Counted from the stretch's first letter, positions 30,428 through 39,290 are shown. The stretch: 39,290 nucleotides of DNA from Gnetum montanum (GCA_015680685.1 MNCI01028786.1:18840-58129), one strand, 5' to 3'. Made by a program: numbers and translations. The notes: generated by a model not told the origin, from the letters alone.

Positions 30428-30739
30428 AGAACACTTAGAAAAATGTTCATGTAATGGCTATTGACACTTAGGAAATTTTACAAAACAAACCTTGATGCAT
30501 GCTATGCTAGCTATGCTGGGGAGTGTAGCACCAACACTTAGAAAAATTTGCCAAGTTTTGACACTTAGAAAAATTTGCAAAAAGTTTCATCATTACAACA
30601 CTTAGAAAGATTTTGCAAATCTAGCAGTTGGAGTTGACTACACTTAACACTTAGAAAAATTTGGGCAAAGTGCCACCATTTTAACACTTAACCAAATTTG
30701 TAATTGAGATGCCAAGATCTGAAATTTTGTGGTGTTTTA

Positions 30740-30792
30740 ATGGCCCCTCTTTGTTGATGTTTGGAGGAGTGGCCTGAGAGACGTCGACAAAG
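30740..30792 (-). promoter_or_regulatory. Polypurine tract and adjacent hairpin, copy C
   Basis: AAAGAGGGGCCAT on the element strand precedes the LTR. Arms CTTTGTTGATGTTT (30749-30762) and AGACGTCGACAAAG (30779-30792) pair imperfectly around the same GGAGTGGCCTGAG loop as in copy B. Confidence 0.65.
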
Positions 30793-31905
30793 AATTACAA
30801 AACAACATAGGAAATAGGCACCAACATTGCTCATCAGTACTAGACTGGGTGTCATTCCACCATGTTCAAGAGTACTATGGATAAGGGTATGTTGGGGCAA
30901 AGTGTGTAGGTAATGTGCTAGGGAGATGAAATGCTAGAGGAAATAAAATGAAAATAGTATATCATGATGTAAAATGTGAAGTTAGCATGGCTAACGGTGA
31001 CCATGGCATGAAGTGGCTTGCCCTTGAAACATTGACCTCTTATCGGAGTGCTCATGAAAGTTAAAGTTGATCCAAGGCTAGGCTGGTTGCGAAGCTACAA
31101 CGTTGTCAATTTGCTTGAGGATGTGCTTTTTCCCATTCTTCTTCTTCTTCTTTTTAATTTTCTTTTTGAGTTTTTTTTCTCTTTCTTTTCTTATTCACTT
31201 TGATGCAAGGCGAACATCCATTGGGTTCAGCTTACTAGTAAATACTAGCTACAAGTTGGCCATTGAGTACATGGGCTTTGTTTTGATGTGATCATGTCAT
31301 ATCTGTAGGAAAAGTGTTTCCTCCTAAGGATGAGTTATGTTACATCCACTTGGGCTTTGACTAGCCAATAGAGGCTTTCCATGGGATGAGTTGCTTTACG
31401 TCTACCATGGGTTCTACAGTTGACATGAAGAGAATGCCATGTGTGTAATAGTGTGTATGCATTAGAGGTTATTGGTATGAAGGAGTGGATGTGCATAGGC
31501 TATAATAGGATGAGGGGGATGTGCATTCTTGAGTGGCTTAACTAGTCCAAGCATGCACGTCGGAGCAATGTGGCGACTTGCTGCTGCAATGAGATGCATC
31601 TTTGCATGATCGCCTCCAAGGCTTCATCCTGCAAACATAGCTCCAAGAAGATAAAAAAAATCACAAAATGTGAAATGCAAGTACAAATGTCAGATGTGAA
31701 GATGCTAAAAATGTGTCAAATGCTATGCCAGTTGCAAGTGCTCAGGAAGGGAGTGAAAGTGCTAAAGTGATGATGCTGCAAGCGCTCTAAAGGCTGCACT
31801 AATGGTAGGTGCTCCAAAAGATCAATAGAATGGTGGGAGGCGATGATGTTGCTAGTGCCCCAAGGTTTTCACCAATGGTAGGTGCTCTAACAGATCAACA
31901 ACATG
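30793..31905 (-). other. 3' non-coding region of copy C
   Basis: Matches 23850-25384 of copy B in order, with many small indels. No frame is conserved between the copies. A T-rich tract (31137-31195) produces the low-complexity frame at 31103-31291, which is not a gene. Confidence 0.65.
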
Positions 31906-32110
31906 CTAGCTTAATGTCCGGGTAGACCATGAACCCAGTTTAAGGTCCTAGTAGACCATGATGTGCTAGTTTATAGTCCTAGTAGACTACTGGATGCTAG
32001 TTTAATGTTGTAGTAGATGGTTATGCTAGTTTATAGTCATATCAGACTATCTATGCCAGTTTATAATCATAGCAGACTACTATGCTAGCTTATAGTCATA
32101 GTGGACGAGT
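31906..32110. repeat. Tandem array, CTAGTTTATAGTCATAGCAG units (copy C)
   Basis: About seven units of 26-30 bases, the same family as at 25385-25925. Two units of the copy A type (GGCCATTCTGGGCCATG) follow at about 32270-32320, so copy C carries both unit types. Confidence 0.85.
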
Positions 32111-32640
32111 GCTTACCTTACTTGTGTGAGGTGCAATGTTGCATGCATAGTCATGTTGTGTGCCTATAAGATCATGCAAAAATCAACTAGAAAAACAACA
32201 TCAAGTGGCACATGTCATAAACAAAGTTAAAATGCATGAATGAAAGTAAAGTAATGTAAAAAATAATAGTTTTAGGCCATTCTGGGCCATGGGCTAGCTT
32301 AAGGACTTTTCGGGCCATGTGTTTTTGTAGTTTTATGTTTTTTTATTTTTATGTGTTTTTGATGTTTTTTAAATGCAATGTGTAAGCTAAGTGGATGGAT
32401 GCATAACCAAAGTAAAAATGCATAAACAAAGTGAAGTAATGTATAAACTAGGAAAGTAGGTGAAATGTAACTACATGAACAAATGTAATGCAAGCAAAAA
32501 AGAAAAATTCATGGCCCATGGAGGCAAGGGGTAAGTAGGCACTTAGTGTGTTTTTGGCTAAGGAAAAGTCTTGATCATGTAGTTGCTTCCTAATTGGGTG
32601 TGGATTAGGGGGTGTGCAAGGCTTAGGATCCTCTGGGAGG
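32111..32640 (-). other. Non-coding DNA in place of pol, copy C
   Basis: TGCATAAACAAAGTGAAGTA, AAATGCATGAATGAAAGTA and T-rich segments correspond in reverse to 18480-18760 of copy A. No RT, RNase H or integrase motif is present. Confidence 0.65.
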
Positions 32641-32657
32641 TTATTGGCTTCAACTGC

Positions 32658-33104
32658 TCATTCAAGTGTATCAGCCTTAGGTGTTGCATTAATTACCGTA
32701 GGTGCATTACCAAGAAACTCTACCTCCGACACTTGCGTCATGTCTATGTTGTGGATAGTCAGAGAGGAGGCGTTATCACCATGGATGATAACTTGACCAC
32801 CTTCGTATGGAAGGTGGATTTCTTGGTGGATGGGAGAGGAGATTTCCTGTAGTTCAGCTAGCCAAGGCCTATCTAGGATCAGGTTGAAGCCTGGCATCTC
32901 CTCTATGACAGTGAAATCTACACTGGTGGGGAATTGTTGTCCTACCACAAAGGCTAAGTTGTTTGTACCCCTCACAATGATGCTTGATCCATTAAAGGAT
33001 TTTAGACATACAGTTTTGGTTGACCTAATTTCATATGCTAGGCCTAATTTGTCGATGATGGAGTACAAGACTACGTTTGTTACTACACCATCATTGACAT
33101 GCAC
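32658..33104 (-). CDS. Aspartic protease domain of copy C (open)
   Basis: An uninterrupted frame of 148 codons encodes a Tat-type retropepsin. VNDGVVTNVVLYSIIDKLGL holds the active-site region, with N-D-G in place of D-S/T-G. VIEEMPGFNLILDRPWLAEL corresponds to the conserved ILGRPWL motif with G changed to D. IHQEIHLPYEGGQVIIHGDN and EVEFLGNAP follow. The ATG at 33104 is internal to the polyprotein and is not a biological start. The domain would process gag. It is the longest intact piece of the family here. The altered ILD and NDG triplets suggest lost or weak activity. The downstream reading ends in TAA after ADTLE, and non-coding DNA follows. Confidence 0.75.
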   Translation of the reverse strand: MHVNDGVVTNVVLYSIIDKLGLAYEIRSTKTVCLKSFNGSSIIVRGTNNLAFVVGQQFPTSVDFTVIEEMPGFNLILDRPWLAELQEISSPIHQEIHLPYEGGQVIIHGDNASSLTIHNIDMTQVSEVEFLGNAPTVINATPKADTLE

Positions 33105-33130
33105 TCTACAGATGGTGCACTAATGGAGTT

Positions 33131-35934
33131 GTAGTGACCTCCCCTCATTTAGGGTTAACTTTGACTACATCATTGTGAAATGCTAGTAATGTTGAAACTA
33201 ATTCCTATGGCACAAGGGGCAACATCGCTACATAGATGGATGCCTCATCTATAGGTATGTCCTCCATAATAGGAATGGAGGCCAACATCTGGGCCAGCAC
33301 TTGGAAGTGAGCAGATGAGTTCATGACTAGGTTGTATAAGCTCAATGTTGTGTTCATTTGCTTGAGCATTTGTTTCACCTAGGTTAGTGTAGCTACAAAG
33401 TCTTTGTCATTGATTGTTGTGTTGGCCTTAACTTCCTCCATGTGGCTTAAGAGACAGATCTCTCATGAAGGGGACTTGGGCTTGGGTTGGTTGGCCTGCT
33501 TGAGGGCTAGGACCCTAGTGTTTAGTTGTTGCTTGCTAGTTATGGCCTTTGCATCGGCCATGGGGGTTGCGAGGTGCTCGTTCATCGTCTTGTGTTGCCA
33601 TTTGGTAGGCTTACCCAGGTTGTTAGTGCGGTCGGTCCTCAAAGGAGGAGATGCCGAGATGTTGCCCACTATTGGGCTTCAAGTAGGTAAGGGGCCATCA
33701 TGTTGTGGCATCCTTATGATAAATGGTGGTTTAGGAGTTGTTGCAAGGCCAACTTGTTGTGGCACCTTGATGACGAAAGGTTGCTTAGTGGTTGTTGTTA
33801 TTGCATCATGCCAATTTAACATCTTAGTGGATGATTACTATGGGACCTTGACCACAAAGGATGTTGTGGGTTCTTGAGGTGGCACTTTGATAATAAAAGA
33901 GGGCCTCTTACTTGTGGAGGCTGAGGGGGATCCTTGCTTTTTTAGGAGGCATTGTTGCACAGGTTCGGACTTACCACCTATGTTAATGGAGTTTATGACA
34001 TAGGGGGTGTTGTCTGCATTGGATTAGCTCACTGTGTCAAGCACCAGTTGGCCTTGTTCTATCATTCTTTGTAGGTCATCTTGCAAATCATGACATTTTT
34101 CCATACTATGACTAGACAACTAGTGGTAATGACCATATTGGTCTAGTTGGAAATGTCATGGGACCAGGGACTCATTCAATGCTGCTGAGGTGGGGTTCCT
34201 CAATAGTTCACAATACCTATCATGTTTTTGGTGGGCAATCTCTGATACATGTTTGTATTCAATTCACCTAGCTTTTAGGAGTTGCTTTAGCAATTTATAG
34301 GGTTCCATCAGTAGTGGTGTATACTTTAAGCAATCCTTGCACTCAAAGTTAGGCCTTAGGGCAACCCCTACCGATGTAGGTGAGTCAGTGATAGAGTTGG
34401 CAACTTTGTGAGCTAGGGGCTTGGGCTGCTCAGCTATTAAGCCTTGGTTGGTTGCTTTTGTGCTTGCGGCCACTATTTCCACTATTGCATTTTGCTTGTG
34501 CACATGCTGATTTCTATAGGCCATGTAGGCTGGGTCATTGCTAGCTTGCGCTACCTCTTTTATGCCTTTCGTTTGGGCAAAAACTTGGCTAAGAGACTTC
34601 AGGGCCAAGTAAGAAAATTTAGACTTGATGAAGTCATTCACTGCACCCTTGAAAATGGCTAGTAGGTACGTCTCTACTAGGGGTTCATGCATTTCTCTTA
34701 ATGCAACATTTCAGCATTGTAGGAATTTTGGCATGGGCTCTAGGGGTCCCTACTTGACCAACATGAGTTGGTCTAGGGTTGCTTCAGGCTTTAGGTTATA
34801 CCTGATGCATATCACAAATTGGCTTATGAGATCCTCCAAAGAAGAAATTGAGGCCTTAGGTAGCATGTGATAGCAGTCTAAGGCCTTGCTAGTGAGTGAC
34901 ATGGGGAACATGCACATGATGGTGTGTGGCTAGGCTTGAAGGAATAGGCACTTGGATCAAAATGTGATCAAGTGTGCATTGGGATCCCCTTCACCATTGT
35001 ACTTGGTGAGTTGAGATAGCAAGACCCTAGTTGGGAGAGTTAGAGGTGGTATAGTAGGACTTATGGGATCGTCCTAGTAGAAGTCCACCACCGTGATGGT
35101 GTCGAAGGAGGTAGCCTTAAGTCAGTTGATCTCCTCTATCAAGATTTGGATAAGCCGGAATGCCTGATCCAAGCTTAGGGATGTGCCAACCAATTGCATT
35201 GGCTGGGCTTGTTTTGGTTGTATGGTCTAAGGTCAAATTATTGGTTGTAGTATTTGCCAGTTTAATGGCATAGCAGACTATCATTGCTAGTTTAACGTCA
35301 TAGCAGATGGTTGTTCATGTGTTGGCTAAAGGATGGATGCCGTGGACGTCGATGAGACAAGTGGGATGTCAGATGCTTGAGTCATTTGGGATTGGGAGGT
35401 GGCCCCTACATGAGCATAGGGTTGGACAAAGGCAATGGTCACTCATGAGGAAGGCTGAATTGGCATGGTCACCATCTTGGAGAGGATGGGTGGACTAAAC
35501 TAAGGAGGGGTTGTACTAGGGAGTGGTTATTGGAAGATGGTGTAGAGGGGGCTCTCATGTTTGGAGCAAGCCTCAAAAGCATCTTCTTCCTCCTCTTAGG
35601 CTTCCTCGTAGGTTGTTCCTACATCATACTTGTTTGCATGTATGAGTTGGGACAACAGCTAGGGGTAGGACTCCATGAGTGGGATTATGTTGAACAAGGT
35701 AGGGTTATACTCTTGTTCATTCCAATGGACTCATTCGTAATCTTGTTTTTCCTCTAAGTCAAGGTGATCCACTAGTAATCCTGCTTGGATTTTGGCACAA
35801 ACAAAATTGTATTGTTCATGGCTTAGTGCAACATGCTTTGGGTGGATCCTGGTGTCAAATGTGTTAGAAACCAACGTGGAAGGTTGATCTGGATTCATGT
35901 TCATGGGTTGGATTATGAGAGTTTTTGTTTGCAA
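33131..35934 (-). pseudogene. Gag polyprotein of copy C, decayed
   Basis: The N-terminal frame (35934-35731) contains MNMNPDQPSTLVSNTF, HVALSHEQYNFVCAKIQAGL and DHLDLEEKQDYE, aligning with copies A and B. The gag core in shifted frames reads LTKYNGEGDPNAHLITF, LTSKALDCYHMLPKASISSL, EDLISQFVICIRYNLKPEAT and LDQLMLVK (35120-34740). The open frame 34692-34264 continues VETYLLAIFKGAVNDFIKSK and YLALKSLSQVFAQTKGIKEV. The C-terminal part has HYH, SMEKCHDLQDDLQRMIEQGQ (34020-34120) and PSFIIKVPPQEP (33900). Frameshifts and stops make it non-functional. Two units of the 3' tandem repeat sit inside it at 35249-35306. Confidence 0.7.
35249..35306. repeat. Two stray 3'-array units inside copy C gag
   Basis: TTTGCCAGTTTAATGGCATA and TTGCTAGTTTAACGTCATAG, each followed by CAGA, match units such as those at 25738-25790 of copy B. 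They interrupt the Pro/Gln-rich gag N-terminal part. Confidence 0.7.
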
Positions 35935-36140
35935 AAAATGGTCAACTCTAAAAACTGCAAAAAAATGACTAAGTCTGCCAATAGTAGAAAAATTGCTAAG
36001 TACAAAAATGTAGAAAAATGGCTAAGTATGAAAACTACAAAAAATTGACTAAGTGTAAAACTATAAAAAATTTGGCTAAGTATGAAAATGCAGGAAAAAT
36101 GCTAAGTATGAAAATGTAGAAAAAATGCTAACTATAAAAG
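35935..36140. repeat. Leader tandem repeat before gag, copy C
   Basis: About seven units of 25-31 bases with core TGCTAAGTATGAAAATGTAG and variants (TGACTAAGTGTAAAAC). It lies immediately upstream of the gag start on the element strand. Copy B has a shorter, more diverged version at 38815-38940. Confidence 0.8.
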
Positions 36141-36322
36141 CTATTAAAAATGGCTGACTCTGGTGCTGCGCTCACTACGTTGGAGCTTGCCACACTCACT
36201 ACGCTGGAGCTTGCTATGCTCTGAGAACTTGTTACGCTCTCTAGAGCATCCAAAGTTTTGGCTAAGTGCTAATCAAAAAATGTAAAAGGAAATGGCGAGG
36301 CTCTCTTTCTAGTGCCAAAAAC
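36141..36322 (-). other. Leader and primer site of copy C
   Basis: TTTTTGGCACTAGAAAGAG on the element strand starts one base after the LTR end GTCACA, the position of a primer site. The leader repeats ACTACGCTGGAGCTTGC and TACGCTCTCTAGAGCATCC, forms of the U3 palindrome. 36150-36265 aligns with 38955-39045 of copy B. Confidence 0.55.
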
Positions 36323-36768
36323 TGTGACATTTGAAAATGTCAATGGCTGGAACACCGAGTGGTCGATAGGCATACAACCTAACCTCAAATCTGTGCGAGG
36401 GTCATGCTAGGAAATGGAAACAAGGTGTCTTGAATAGTCTGATCGATCAGACAAAGACTTACATCGTGTTAGAACGACCATTTGTGAAAGGGGTTTATAC
36501 TGCGTTATGTGCAGGGATCAAGTTTGGCTAAGCTAGAGCGTAGTGAGGTGTCCTGGCCTAAGAATGGTGATGTAAACATGCAAATACATATAAAAAAAGT
36601 GAGAAAATACAAGTGTTACACTAAATACCAAAGAGAAATATTTGAGAAATGCAACAGAATTTGAGAACATAAGTGCACCGCCCCAAAAGGGGGAGTGTAG
36701 CTAATTCCAAAAGGGTCTTAAAAGGTACACAGTGTATAATAGGTGCAATGGGAGTGCACTCAAAGCCT
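36323..36768 (-). repeat. 5' LTR fragment of copy C (R/U5 end only)
   Basis: The fragment is collinear with 29070-29515. Similarity stops after GCCTCAG at 36768, before the TATA region. Gag of copy B resumes just beyond. U3 and the promoter are lost, so copy C could not be transcribed from its own 5' end. Confidence 0.8.
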
Positions 36769-36867
36769 CAGCTAGAGCGTGGTGATAGTTGCAAAATTGG
36801 TCCAACCTAAATTTTTTAGGGGCTTGTCTAGCATGGCTACTGAGGGGTCTCTAAGGACCTTGCATTA

Positions 36868-38793
36868 TCACTTATGGTGCTTACGAGCATACTCAGACAT
36901 CTGCTTATGTTGGATGCACCTAACACAAAGTAGTTGATTTGAAAGCTCAAATAGCTTAATGGGTAGCAGGGTATACTTTGAGCAATCCTTGTGCTCAAAG
37001 TTTGGCCTTGGGGCAAGTTGCCCGATGGTCATTAATGGTGCAGGCTGGTTGGTTCCCACAGCACCAAAGCTAGATGCTTTGTTGTTATTGGTTGGGGCCT
37101 TAGGCACCTTGTCCATTGGTTTAGCATTATTGGGCTTAGCCTCATCAGCCACCAGTGCAATGATTGTAGTTGCCTTGCCCTTTTCCTTATCCTTCTTCAC
37201 ATGTGTGTTCTTGTAGGCCACATAGGCTAGGTCCTTACTAGCCTCTACCATGTCTTAGATGCTCTTTGTTTGAGCAAAGGCTTGGCTCAAGGAGTGCAGG
37301 GCTAGATAGTACAACTTTAACTTAGTGAAGTCCTTTACTACACCCTTAAAGATGGCCAAAAGGTGGGTCTCTACTATTGGCTAGCAGATTTTGTTGAGTT
37401 TAGTGCTTCAACATTGAATGAACTTTTGCATGGGCTTTAGAGGAATCTACTTGATGTCCATCATTTGATCCAAGGTGGCTTTAAGCTTCAAGTTGTACTT
37501 GAAGTGAGTCACAAATTGGTTAAGTAATTCTTCCAAGGTAGATATGGAAGCCCTGGGAAGCGCACAATACCAATCAAGCACCTTTCCAATTAAGGACATG
37601 GCAAAGACACAGATGATCACATGTGGCCATGCTTGTAATAGCAGGAATTCAGAGCAGAAAGTCACAAGGTGAGCATTGGGGTCCCCCTCCCCATTATATT
37701 TAGTGAACTCGGGAAGCTGGACCCCAAGAGGTAGGGTCAGTGATGGGACTATAGGATGAATGGGGTCATCCTGGTAAAAGTCCATCACGTGGACCATTTC
37801 GAAGTTAGTAGCTTTAAGCTACTTAACTTCACTAGTTAACATTTGGATGAGCTAGAATGCCTAGTCCAAACCTGGGGTAAATGTAACATGTTACACCAGT
37901 TGCACTATCTGTTGTGCTATTTGAGCAGCCCACAACCCTGTTGTGGCTTGTGTGACCACGTGGGATACTTGTTTCATGTGCTACTACATGTATTGTTGCA
38001 TGTGCGGCCACTATGCCCTAGGCATAGAGGCTGGGACCCACCACATGGCTATGGCTTAGGCTGTTGTGGGAGGAGCCAACAAGACAGGTGGGACAAAGGA
38101 CACCTAGCTTGTGTGTGGCTAAGTGCACATATGGCTGTGTTGGCATCACGGATGTTGGCATGGAAGACTGTGCAGACTAGGCCGAGATGATGAAGGAAAG
38201 GATGGCAATGGTCCTACACCTAGGCGTACTTGTAGTACTTGGTGGCTTGGTGCCATAAGCATGGACCTAGGAGGTGAGAGTGACATCACTACCTTAGACA
38301 AGGCAAATGACTGGGACTGGTATGGGATGAAACTAGAAACAAGTTGCTGGACAGAGGTGGAAAAAATGTTCTCACTCTCTGAACAAGCCTCAAATTCATC
38401 TTACCCATCTTGCAAGTGCTCATCATAGTTTATTGCTATCTCATGCTCATTAGGCCCACTCGTTCTAACAAGTTGATCCAATAATCACTGAAAGTTATCA
38501 GTAAGTGGAATAAAAGCATTAGGTGTAGGAAGGAATTCCTTCCCATTTCACTGTATAATCTCAAAGCTTCACTTAGCATCTAGTTATTGGTGGTCTAGGG
38601 ATAGACCTGCTTGAAGTTTTGTACAAAGAAAGTTGTACTTTTCATCATTAAGAGCCATGTGCTCAGGCAGTTGATTGTGCAGTCTAAGTGACTACCATTG
38701 TGGCAATATGAGACTGGATGGGGGATCAATCTCTACTACTTGCTGGATAAGATGGGTAACCTCAGTGGTTAAAGTAGAGGTTGAAGGTTGCAT
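36868..38793 (-). pseudogene. Gag of copy B, nearly complete reading frame with stops
   Basis: The ATG at 38793 starts MQPSTSTLTTEVTHLI, and one frame runs largely unshifted for about 640 codons with roughly 15 stops, mostly TAG. In order it shows ALNDEKYNFLCTKLQAGLSL, ANFEMV-like and MDFYQDDPIHPIVPSLTL, VQLPEFTKYNGEGDPNAHLV, FAMSLIGKVLDWYCALPRAS and STLEELLNQFVTHFKYNLKL (open 37797-37447). Then come MVEASKDLAYVAYKNTHVKK and LAPRPNFEHKDCSKYTLLPI (open 37251-36868). It is the best-preserved gag of the three and defines the family's gag length. The part after QHKQMSEYARKHHK is cut by the copy C junction near 36769. Plus-strand frames at 37843-38428 are shadows. Confidence 0.8.
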
Positions 38794-39045
38794 GGGATTC
38801 AAGTTACTATGCTATGTAAAAATGCAAGAAATGATTATGCTAAAAGGAAAAAGGCCAAGTGCAAAGAATGCTAAAAAAATAGCTAAATAAACAAGTGCTA
38901 AAAAACTGTGAAAATAGGCCAAATATGGCTAACTCTGAACACATTGCAAAAAAAAATTAACAAACTCTGGTGTTATGCTCACTACACTGGAGGCTACTAC
39001 ACTCTCACTGAGAACTTGCTACGCTCTCTAGAGCATCCAAAGTTT
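38794..39045 (-). other. Leader of copy B with diverged repeats
   Basis: It has AGTGCTAAAAAACTG and GGCCAAATATGGC units, then TTACGCTCTCTAGAGCATCC-like sequence matching copy C up to AAAGTTTTG at 39046. No coding frame is present. Confidence 0.6.
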
Positions 39046-39290
39046 TGAACGCAACGGATACGCTTGGTCTTTCATCCTACAGGGTTCAAGGGTGATGAGA
39101 CGCGATTTGCACAAGCCACGATATGGCGTACGTGATATCGCGACCGCCACGATATCGCATCCCCTGCGATATCGCGTACGCGATATCACGTCATTCCCTG
39201 CGATATCGCATACGTGATATCGCGGTCTGCTGTCAAATCTATAAATAAGAGGCGGCACTCCCCTCATTTGAAATCATAGGCGTAAAGTAG
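39046..39290 (+). promoter_or_regulatory. CpG-rich palindromic promoter-like sequence, probable LTR start
   Basis: Homology to the copy C leader stops at 39046, and a TGAACGCAACGG start follows, as at an LTR end. The segment has more than 25 CpG in 245 bases, against near absence elsewhere. It holds three 26-bp near-palindromes and a canonical TATAAATA at 39240-39247 followed by GAGGCGG. It is most simply the U3 of another, younger LTR element reading to the right. A plant gene promoter is the alternative. The minus frame 39028-39267 is a shadow of the repeats. Confidence 0.5.
39117..39224. repeat. GATATC palindrome array, 34-bp period
   Basis: GATATC occurs at 39134, 39151, 39168, 39182, 39202 and 39216, with a variant GATATG at 39120. 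Three full units begin at 39117, 39165 and 39199, with a half unit at 39147. The middle unit holds a perfect 20-bp palindrome GATATCGCGTACGCGATATC (39168-39187). Confidence 0.9.

Larger units (their letters stand above)
29070..30739 (-). repeat. 3' LTR of copy C
   Basis: The left end TGTGACGTTT is shared with the fragment at 36323 (TGTGACATTT). The right end GTGTTTTA corresponds to GTGTTTCA of copy B, so the terminal CA has decayed to TA. Length is 1670. By eye the overlap with 36323-36768 is about 85-90 percent identical, pointing to an old insertion. The TATA box, the 44-bp repeats and a perfect palindrome lie inside. Confidence 0.8.
29070..36768 (-). mobile_element. Copy C: gag-protease LTR element without pol, nested in copy B
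   Basis: Minus strand, with parts from right to left: 5' LTR fragment (36768-36323), leader (36322-35935), gag (35934 to about 33131), protease (33104-32658), non-coding DNA (32640-32111), tandem array (32110-31906), 3' non-coding DNA, polypurine tract (30753-30740) and 3' LTR (30739-29070). RT, RNase H and integrase are absent. It splits copy B's RT at 29070, with the flanking five bases CACTA. The 5' LTR keeps only its R/U5 end, so the duplicated target site cannot be seen on that side. Confidence 0.75.
22177..39045 (-). mobile_element. Copy B: pol-bearing Tat-like gypsy element, interrupted by copy C
   Basis: Minus strand. From the right it has leader (39045-38794), gag (38793-36868), [copy C 29070-36768], RT (29069-28181), RNase H, integrase (ending 25955), tandem repeats (25925-25385), 3' non-coding DNA, polypurine tract (23810-23797) and 3' LTR (23796-22177). 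There is no chromodomain after integrase, as in the Tat and Athila clades. The protease is not visible, probably lost in a deletion that also removed part of copy C's 5' LTR. The 5' LTR is absent because foreign sequence begins at 39046, about 60 bases short of where the LTR should be. Confidence 0.75.

Noticed and set aside
31103-31291. Phe-rich 62-codon plus-strand frame
   Set aside because: Produced by a CTTCTTC/TTTT tract. The matching region of copy B has no such frame.
33404-33877. Plus-strand 157-codon frame
   Set aside because: Shadow of copy C gag C-terminal coding on the minus strand (PSFIIKVP region). It is not seen as a protein in copy A.
37843-38428. Plus-strand frames of 115 and 101 codons
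   Set aside because: Antisense to the Pro/Gln-rich gag N-terminal part of copy B, and not conserved in copies A or C.
39028-39267. Minus-strand 79-codon frame at the right edge
   Set aside because: Its Arg/Ile/Asp-rich sequence comes from the GATATCGCG palindromes. There is no independent coding evidence.

Overview
The window looks like intergenic DNA from a large plant genome. It is AT-rich and poor in CpG, and almost everything recognisable is an old, stop-riddled Ty3/gypsy LTR retrotransposon. There is also an interstitial TTTAGGG-like minisatellite. Slow loss of ancient retrotransposons would suit a gymnosperm, but that is inference. I see no intact cellular gene, tRNA gene, CRISPR array or bacterial feature. 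Most open reading frames over 60 codons are chance frames or shadows of decayed coding DNA on the other strand.

Layout. 1-452: end of a 5' LTR and a primer-binding site of a plus-strand gypsy element. 1.44-2.55 kb: GC-rich minus-strand relic with a coiled-coil stretch and a retroposon-like tail. 3.5-4.5 kb: unrecognised relic and a Cys-rich fragment. 4.5-7.2 kb: minus-strand chromovirus-like element (gag, protease, RT) with a 5S-rRNA-derived segment in its LTR-side region. 7.6-7.9 kb: minisatellite. 8.8-11.06 kb: plus-strand multi-exon gene relic of unknown family. 11.76-12.67 kb: telomere-like minisatellite.

From 12.67 kb to about 39.05 kb three copies of one Tat-like gypsy family dominate. 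Copy A (plus, from 12671) has a 1.6 kb LTR, leader, gag and protease, and then goes straight into non-coding DNA with tandem repeats. Copy B (minus, 3' LTR 22177-23796) has integrase, RNase H and RT at 25.96-29.07 kb and gag at 36.87-38.79 kb. Copy C (minus, 29070-36768) is nested in the RT of B and, like A, has gag and protease but no RT, RNase H or integrase. A and C change to non-coding DNA at the same place after protease, so they look like a non-autonomous sub-family. B is the pol-bearing relative that could have supplied enzymes in trans. A second multi-exon unknown relic lies at 19.6-22.05 kb, between A and B.

The family carries imperfect palindromes in U3, a TATAAATA promoter in each LTR, a hairpin beside the polypurine tract, leader tandem repeats before gag, and a fast-changing tandem array near the 3' end. 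Copy C adds six units of exactly 44 bp upstream of its TATA box. The last 245 bases (39046-39290) differ from the rest: CpG-rich, with a 34-bp-period array of GATATC palindromes just upstream of a TATA box. This looks like the start of a younger inserted LTR or another promoter.
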